A stretch of DNA of 21,974 bases from a virus. A program made the position numbers and the translations under genes. Positions 19,395 to 21,974 of the stretch are shown here, one piece after another. The notes under the pieces are model-generated. The model did no database searches. It saw only the letters and a program-made list of their open reading frames with translations, and was not told where the DNA came from. Numbering within the stretch: position 1 is the stretch's first letter; each line of letters begins with the position of its first letter. The DNA is taken from the IMG/VR virus record IMGVR_UViG_3300046002_002560, positions 1-21,974 of that record; one strand, given 5' to 3'.

Positions 19395-19442
19395 AATGCC
19401 GAAAGATGGGACAACTGCGTAGCGGAAGTCAAAGACGGCACT
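19395..19442 (+). ncRNA. RNA-array unit 0 (48-base structured hairpin)
   Basis: AATGCCG pairs with CGGCACT (one A-C mismatch). Inside, GAC-aa-CTGC-gta-GCGG-aa-GTC forms a long symmetrical hairpin. It is separated from the next unit by TTATAAAG. Confidence 0.45.
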
Positions 19443-19450
19443 TTATAAAG

Positions 19451-19533
19451 CACATTCATTGGCTATCAGACAATACTGGTATAATCCCTTGTAACATATT
19501 TGAGATATATGGGGAGGTCATTCTCGGAGTGTG
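19451..19533 (+). ncRNA. RNA-array unit 1 (83 bases, tRNA-like features)
   Basis: Closed by the 7-bp stem CACATTC/GAGTGTG (one G-U). Contains CATAT-TTGAGAT-ATATG (19495-19511), a 5-bp stem with 7-base loop and T at the position of U33, like an anticodon arm (GAG). The T-arm position has only a 3-bp stem, and the D region is far too long for a normal tRNA. Confidence 0.4.
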
Positions 19534-19543
19534 CTTTATAAAA

Positions 19544-19634
19544 CACATTCGCCCTTGATCAGGTTCAGCTGGATTGCTGAGTAAGTGCTGGTATGTACTA
19601 TGCTTAACACGGTTCAATTCCGTGACAGAGTGTG
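19544..19634 (+). ncRNA. RNA-array unit 2 (91 bases, tRNA-like features)
   Basis: Closed by CACATTC/GAGTGTG, as in the previous unit. Contains hairpin TCAGC/GCTGA (19565-19580), resembling a D-arm, and a perfect T-arm CACGG-TTCAATT-CCGTG (19608-19624). Three bases (ACA) lie between T-arm and closing stem, where a real tRNA has none, so it is a degenerate tRNA or another structured RNA. Confidence 0.45.
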
Positions 19635-19644
19635 TTTTATTAAA

Positions 19645-19716
19645 CATATTAGTCGGGTTTATATAAATTCGCTTACTCGTTAAGAATAGAGGCGACTAAA
19701 ACTATTCTATAGTATG
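19645..19716 (+). ncRNA. RNA-array unit 3 (72 bases)
   Basis: Possible closing stem CATATTA/TAGTATG (one G-U), a changed version of the CACATTC/GAGTGTG stem. It competes with a perfect TTAGTCG/CGACTAA stem (19649-19655, 19693-19699) and a small ACTAT-TCT-ATAGT hairpin, so the fold is uncertain. The linker TTTTATTAAATATT leads to tRNA-Gly. Confidence 0.35.
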
Positions 19717-19730
19717 TTTTATTAAATATT

Positions 19731-19804
19731 GCGGGATTAGTTTAATGGTAAAACTGGAGTTTTCCAAACTTCTGTCATCGGTTCGATTCCGTTATCCCGC
19801 TCCA
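19731..19804 (+). tRNA. tRNA-Gly (anticodon TCC)
   Basis: 74 bases with encoded CCA. Acceptor GCGGGAT/ATCCCGC, D-stem GTTT/AAAC, anticodon stem GGAGT/ACTTC with loop TTTCCAA (anticodon TCC at 19763-19765), T-arm ATCGG-TTCGATT-CCGTT with one mismatch. Confidence 0.9.
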
Positions 19805-19825
19805 TTTTATATTAATAGGTGAATT

Positions 19826-19999
19826 ATGCAACATATACAATATATAACATCGTTTATCGCATTATGCGGTTTGATTGCTGTATCAATTTATACAGTAAAC
19901 CACGAAGATACCGTTAAGATGGAAATAGCAGCAAAAGCAGGATTAATACAATGTCGTGAAGAGTCATTCGTATTATGGAAAAAAGAATGTAACAAATAG
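19826..19999 (+). CDS. Small membrane protein
   Basis: 57 residues; ATG preceded by AATAGGTGAATT. A single hydrophobic helix (about 6-23, YITSFIALCGLIAVSIY) is followed by a charged, soluble tail with KAGLIQCREES and a final WKKECNK, containing two cysteines. Single-anchor proteins with this KAGLxxC...WKKxC tail are, from memory, common small genes in marine phages, role unknown. It lies between tRNA-Gly and another tiny gene, with 8 bases to the next start. Confidence 0.65.
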   Translation: MQHIQYITSFIALCGLIAVSIYTVNHEDTVKMEIAAKAGLIQCREESFVLWKKECNK

Positions 20000-20007
20000 G
20001 AGATATC

Positions 20008-20121
20008 ATGGCAGGAAAAGGCAGCAAACCAAGACCATTCACAGATAAAAAGAAATTTGATGATAACTGGGATATGATTTTTGGCAAGAAGAAGGAAAAA
20101 GAACCAGAAGATAAGAAATAA
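20008..20121 (+). CDS. Tiny conserved phage protein (MAGKGSKPRP type)
   Basis: 37 residues; ATG preceded by AGGAGATATC, a strong ribosome site. The start MAGKGSKPRPFTDKKKFDDN and the WDMIFGKKKEKE end match a tiny, basic phage protein that I recall from many unrelated tailed phages (M-GKG-KPRP, then D-xx-ixxxF/W). Its function is not known. The conserved start, strong ribosome site and snug fit between neighbours support it as a real gene despite its size. Confidence 0.7.
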   Translation: MAGKGSKPRPFTDKKKFDDNWDMIFGKKKEKEPEDKK

Positions 20122-20124
20122 TGC

Positions 20125-20152
20125 TTGACTTATGTTCTCATTATAGTATAAT
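20125..20152 (+). promoter_or_regulatory. Sigma70-like promoter for the alarmone hydrolase
   Basis: TTGACT, 16 bases, TATAAT; TTATAAATT follows at 20156-20164 and GAGAGAGAA is the ribosome site of the next gene. Confidence 0.8.
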
Positions 20153-20178
20153 GAATTATAAATTGAATTGAGAGAGAA

Positions 20179-20706
20179 ATGAATAAGTTTTTGAAAGCAT
20201 TAAGAACCGCAAGTATAGCCCATAAGTTTCAAACGAGAAAGGATGGTCATACGCCATTCATTAATCACCCTATCCAAGTTGCACAGTTGATTAGTTCTGT
20301 TGGTGGAATCCAAGATGAAGTTATCTTATGTGCCGCAATTCTTCATGATATCATTGAAGATACCCCTACTACATATGATGAAGTAAAAAATATGTTTGGT
20401 TTTGTTGTCGCTGATATCATTGTAGAATGTTCTGATGATAAGGATCTTCCTAAAGCAGAACGAAAACGTCTTCAAGTAGTAGAAGTTAATAGTAAATCTC
20501 ATGAAGCAAAGATTGTTAAGTTGGCAGATAAGATTGCTAATATGACTGATATCATTGTCAACCCACCCAACAATTGGGATAAAGAACGAAAGTTAGAATA
20601 CTTTTATTGGGCTAAAGAAGTAGTTGATGCTGGCCTACGAGGTATTAATCCTGGTCTTGAAGCGATGTTTGATGATGTTTACTTTCAGAAAGAGTGGATA
20701 AAATAA
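20179..20706 (+). CDS. MESH1-like small alarmone hydrolase (HD domain)
   Basis: 175 residues, almost the size of human MESH1 (179). HD-domain metal ligands are H30 (FINHP), H56-D57 (ILHD) and D117 (KLADK), with E60-D61-T62 completing the HDxxEDT motif of (p)ppGpp hydrolases. The spacings H-26-H-D-60-D are those I recall for MESH1 (H35, H61, D62, D122). The family removes the 3'-pyrophosphate from (p)ppGpp; MESH1 also acts on NADPH. In a phage it could lower host stringent response so that ribosome and nucleotide synthesis continue. There is no synthetase domain. Its last 40 bases recur at 9659-9698. Confidence 0.85.
   Translation: MNKFLKALRTASIAHKFQTRKDGHTPFINHPIQVAQLISSVGGIQDEVILCAAILHDIIEDTPTTYDEVKNMFGFVVADIIVECSDDKDLPKAERKRLQVVEVNSKSHEAKIVKLADKIANMTDIIVNPPNNWDKERKLEYFYWAKEVVDAGLRGINPGLEAMFDDVYFQKEWIK
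20665..20704 (+). repeat. 3' end of the hydrolase gene duplicated at 9659-9698
   Basis: 40 bases with two silent differences from 9659-9698. This copy is part of the intact gene. Confidence 0.85.
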
Positions 20707-20715
20707 GGATCAAAA

Positions 20716-21027
20716 ATGCAAAGATATAAACAAAAATATATTGAGGTTGGACCAATGGTTAAATCTGATACAGGCGATTGGGTTAAATATAAAGAGTTTG
20801 AAGATACACTTAATGTTAATGAAGAATCGTGGTGTGAGATAGTTAAAGAACGTAATACAGAAATTGATATTTTACAAAAAGATTGTCAACATTTTGGCGA
20901 TGACAATATAGAATTAGAACACAAGAATACTAAATTATTTTCATTATTGGTGATGTCAACTGTATTTAACTTTGTATCAATAGTGGCTGCTGTATTCTTT
21001 ATTATTGATATAATGGGGATTGCGTAA
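20716..21027 (+). CDS. Small membrane-anchored protein
   Basis: 103 residues; ATG preceded by AAGGATCAAAA. The N-terminal 75 residues are soluble and charged (KSDTGDWVKYKEFEDTL, EIDILQKDCQHFGDDN), perhaps a short coiled coil, followed by one transmembrane helix (about 76-99, SLLVMSTVFNFVSIVAAVFFII). A C-terminal anchor with a cytoplasmic head is the simplest topology. No family recognised. It is on the hydrolase transcript. Confidence 0.6.
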   Translation: MQRYKQKYIEVGPMVKSDTGDWVKYKEFEDTLNVNEESWCEIVKERNTEIDILQKDCQHFGDDNIELEHKNTKLFSLLVMSTVFNFVSIVAAVFFIIDIMGIA

Positions 21028-21033
21028 ATAGTT

Positions 21034-21039
21034 TATAAT
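21034..21039 (+). promoter_or_regulatory. Possible -10 box, no good -35
   Basis: TATAAT in AGTTTATAAT, the same context as the promoter at 10772, but no TTGACA-like box at 16-18 bases upstream. Weak call. Confidence 0.35.
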
Positions 21040-21077
21040 TAACTTTTTAAATTAATTCAACAACGAGGAAATATAAT

Positions 21078-21260
21078 ATGGCATTAGCACCAAAGGCAAG
21101 TCGTCCAAGAAATACCCCACTTTTAACACGCAATGGTAGAATTAGAATTAAACAGTTAAGCGTAACAAAATTAACTGAAATGGCTGAGAAATCATCTAGC
21201 AAACGAGTTAAAGGTAAAGTAATTAGAAGATTGTTATTGTTAGCTAAAAAAAGTAAGTAG
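21078..21260 (+). CDS. Small strongly basic protein
   Basis: 60 residues; ATG after GAGGAAATATAAT. Very rich in Lys and Arg (KASRPRNTPLLTRNGRIRIK, KRVKGKVIRRLLLLAKKSK) with few acidic residues, so it probably binds nucleic acid or another acidic partner. No known family. It is followed by another small basic gene with no gap. Confidence 0.6.
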   Translation: MALAPKASRPRNTPLLTRNGRIRIKQLSVTKLTEMAEKSSSKRVKGKVIRRLLLLAKKSK

Positions 21261-21261
21261 T

Positions 21262-21429
21262 ATGAGTATGGATCGGTGGAAGCAAGAAAAACAGATCAAA
21301 AAGGCTAAAAAGTCCTCAGTTAAAACCTTAATTCAAGAAGGTTCAAGTTTACAATTAGCAAAAAGATTAGTTGATACTGCATATAAACGGATTAGGACAG
21401 ATACTACCAATGAAGACATTAATGGCTAA
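21262..21429 (+). CDS. Small basic helical protein
   Basis: 55 residues starting MSMDRWKQEKQIKKAKKSS, ATG 2 bases after the previous stop. Lysine-rich N-terminus and a helical middle (LQLAKRLVDTAYKRIRT), then an acidic tail. It is too short for many gene-finders. It overlaps the start of the next gene. Support is its tight fit and codon continuity; no homologue is recognised. Confidence 0.5.
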   Translation: MSMDRWKQEKQIKKAKKSSVKTLIQEGSSLQLAKRLVDTAYKRIRTDTTNEDING

Positions 21430-21589
21430 AGGGCTCTACAAAAATGATGTAATTATTGAGAAAGACAATAAATTTCGTATAGTTAAAATTGAACACAATA
21501 ATAATAAAGGTATTGTTGAAGTTTGGTTAGGAAGAAATGGGCAACAAACTAAATTATTTAATCCTAATGACGTGGTGATTATAGAATGA
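21410..21589 (+). CDS. Small beta-rich protein of unknown function
   Basis: 59 residues from the ATG at 21410 (MKTLMAKGLYKNDV), with AGGA 13 bases upstream; the ATG at 21422 (MAKGLYKND) is an equally possible start. The sequence, with LYKNDVIIEKDNKFRIVKIE and NNKGIVEVWLGRNGQ, suggests a small SH3/KOW-like beta barrel. No named family. It ends in ATGA shared with the next gene. Confidence 0.5.
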   Translation: MKTLMAKGLYKNDVIIEKDNKFRIVKIEHNNNKGIVEVWLGRNGQQTKLFNPNDVVIIE

Positions 21590-21974
21590 AAATAGCGTAT
21601 GGTTCTGATATTCATTTAGAAATCAGAACCCTTGAAATTAATAACACAGAAGATGCTAAGGTATTAGTATTGGCTGGTGATATTTGTACTGTTACAGATT
21701 TAGATCCATTACACGAGGATGATTATGTTGGATACTTTAGAAGTCAACGAATACATAACTTTTTCAAAGATTGCTGTGATAAGTTCGAAAAGGTCATCTA
21801 TATTATGGGTAACCACGAACATTATCATCATCAGTTCTACGATACAATAGGTAGATTAAAGACAAATCTAGGGTATCTTCCTAATCTACATATACTTGAT
21901 AGAGAAGCAATTACTATTGCTGGAACTACCTTTGTATGTGGAACTCTTTGGTCTGATATGAATAACGAAGACCC
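21586..21974 (+). CDS. Calcineurin-like metallophosphoesterase (cut by window end)
   Basis: The first 129 residues are visible; the gene runs off the right edge. Metal-site motifs appear in family order: SDIH (7-10), LAGDI (about 29-33) and GNHEHYHH (about 75-82), then a GTLWSD segment. These are the DxH, GDxx and GNH[ED] motifs of the calcineurin-like superfamily, which includes nucleases and phosphatases such as Mre11/SbcD and UDP-diacylglucosamine hydrolases. T4-like phages carry similar single-domain enzymes with unproven substrates. The ATG overlaps the previous stop. The GNH motif followed by HY is common in marine phage copies. Confidence 0.85.
   Translation, partial: MKIAYGSDIHLEIRTLEINNTEDAKVLVLAGDICTVTDLDPLHEDDYVGYFRSQRIHNFFKDCCDKFEKVIYIMGNHEHYHHQFYDTIGRLKTNLGYLPNLHILDREAITIAGTTFVCGTLWSDMNNED

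Noticed and set aside
19544-19634. A normal long-variable-arm tRNA (Ser/Leu type)
   Set aside because: The T-arm is perfect, but three unpaired bases separate it from the closing stem and no matching acceptor strand or anticodon arm can be placed.
19331-19647. Open frames on both strands across the RNA array
   Set aside because: They cross the promoter palindrome and the hairpin units, lack ribosome sites and look like chance frames; the structured-RNA reading explains the region better.
19451-19716. Group I intron remnants next to the homing endonuclease
   Set aside because: No conserved P3-P7 core could be recognised, and the endonuclease is on the opposite strand.

Overview
This window reads as a piece of an AT-rich, T4-like tailed phage genome (myovirus type) from a Gram-negative, probably aquatic, host. 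The evidence is the set of T4-type genes (gp61 primase, gp30 ligase, RNase H, DsbA, a gp31/GroES-like co-chaperonin, NrdA/NrdB), the marine-phage style additions (ThyX, a small alarmone hydrolase), a spanin pair for disrupting an outer membrane, tRNA genes, and very dense packing with many ATGA overlaps. Only one gene, a homing endonuclease, lies on the minus strand. The host genus cannot be read from this sequence; marine alphaproteobacterial or cyanobacterial T4-like phages are the nearest comparison I know.

Layout. 1-3251: end of a probably virion-related gene, an Ig-domain structural protein, two conserved phage proteins, then a lysis block (two-helix Rz-like i-spanin with an Rz1-like lipoprotein nested in another frame, and a coiled-coil membrane protein). 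3340-8536: primase, a tiny membrane protein, and a nucleotide block thyX-nrdB-small ORF-nrdA-small ORF. 8543-9533: exported SNase-like nuclease, zinc-ribbon protein, GIY-YIG protein. 9542-11443: small genes of unknown function under repeated sigma70-like promoters, including a mosaic insertion marked by a 92-bp perfect direct repeat and a copied 3' end of the alarmone hydrolase gene. 11454-18165: SF2 helicase, DNA ligase, DsbA, conserved unknowns, RNase H and the co-chaperonin, most behind their own TTGAC-17-TATAAT promoter.

18166-19804 is an RNA-rich region. Three related RNA elements share covarying hairpins, followed by tRNA-Pro(TGG), tRNA-Thr(TGT) and a short tRNA-like element. A minus-strand GIY-YIG/NUMOD3 homing endonuclease ends inside that element. 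Then comes a promoter whose spacer is a 19-bp palindrome, an array of four RNA-like units separated by AU-rich linkers, and tRNA-Gly(TCC). 19826-21974: tiny genes, a MESH1-like (p)ppGpp hydrolase, small hypothetical genes and a metallophosphoesterase cut by the window end.

Together the genes describe takeover of host nucleotide supply (ThyX, RNR), replication and repair (primase, ligase, RNase H, helicase), folding (co-chaperonin), host alarmone control and lysis. The best leads for something new are the three covarying RNA elements, the punctuated RNA array, and the insertion scar at 9563-10307. No intrinsic terminator, CRISPR array or insertion sequence was seen.
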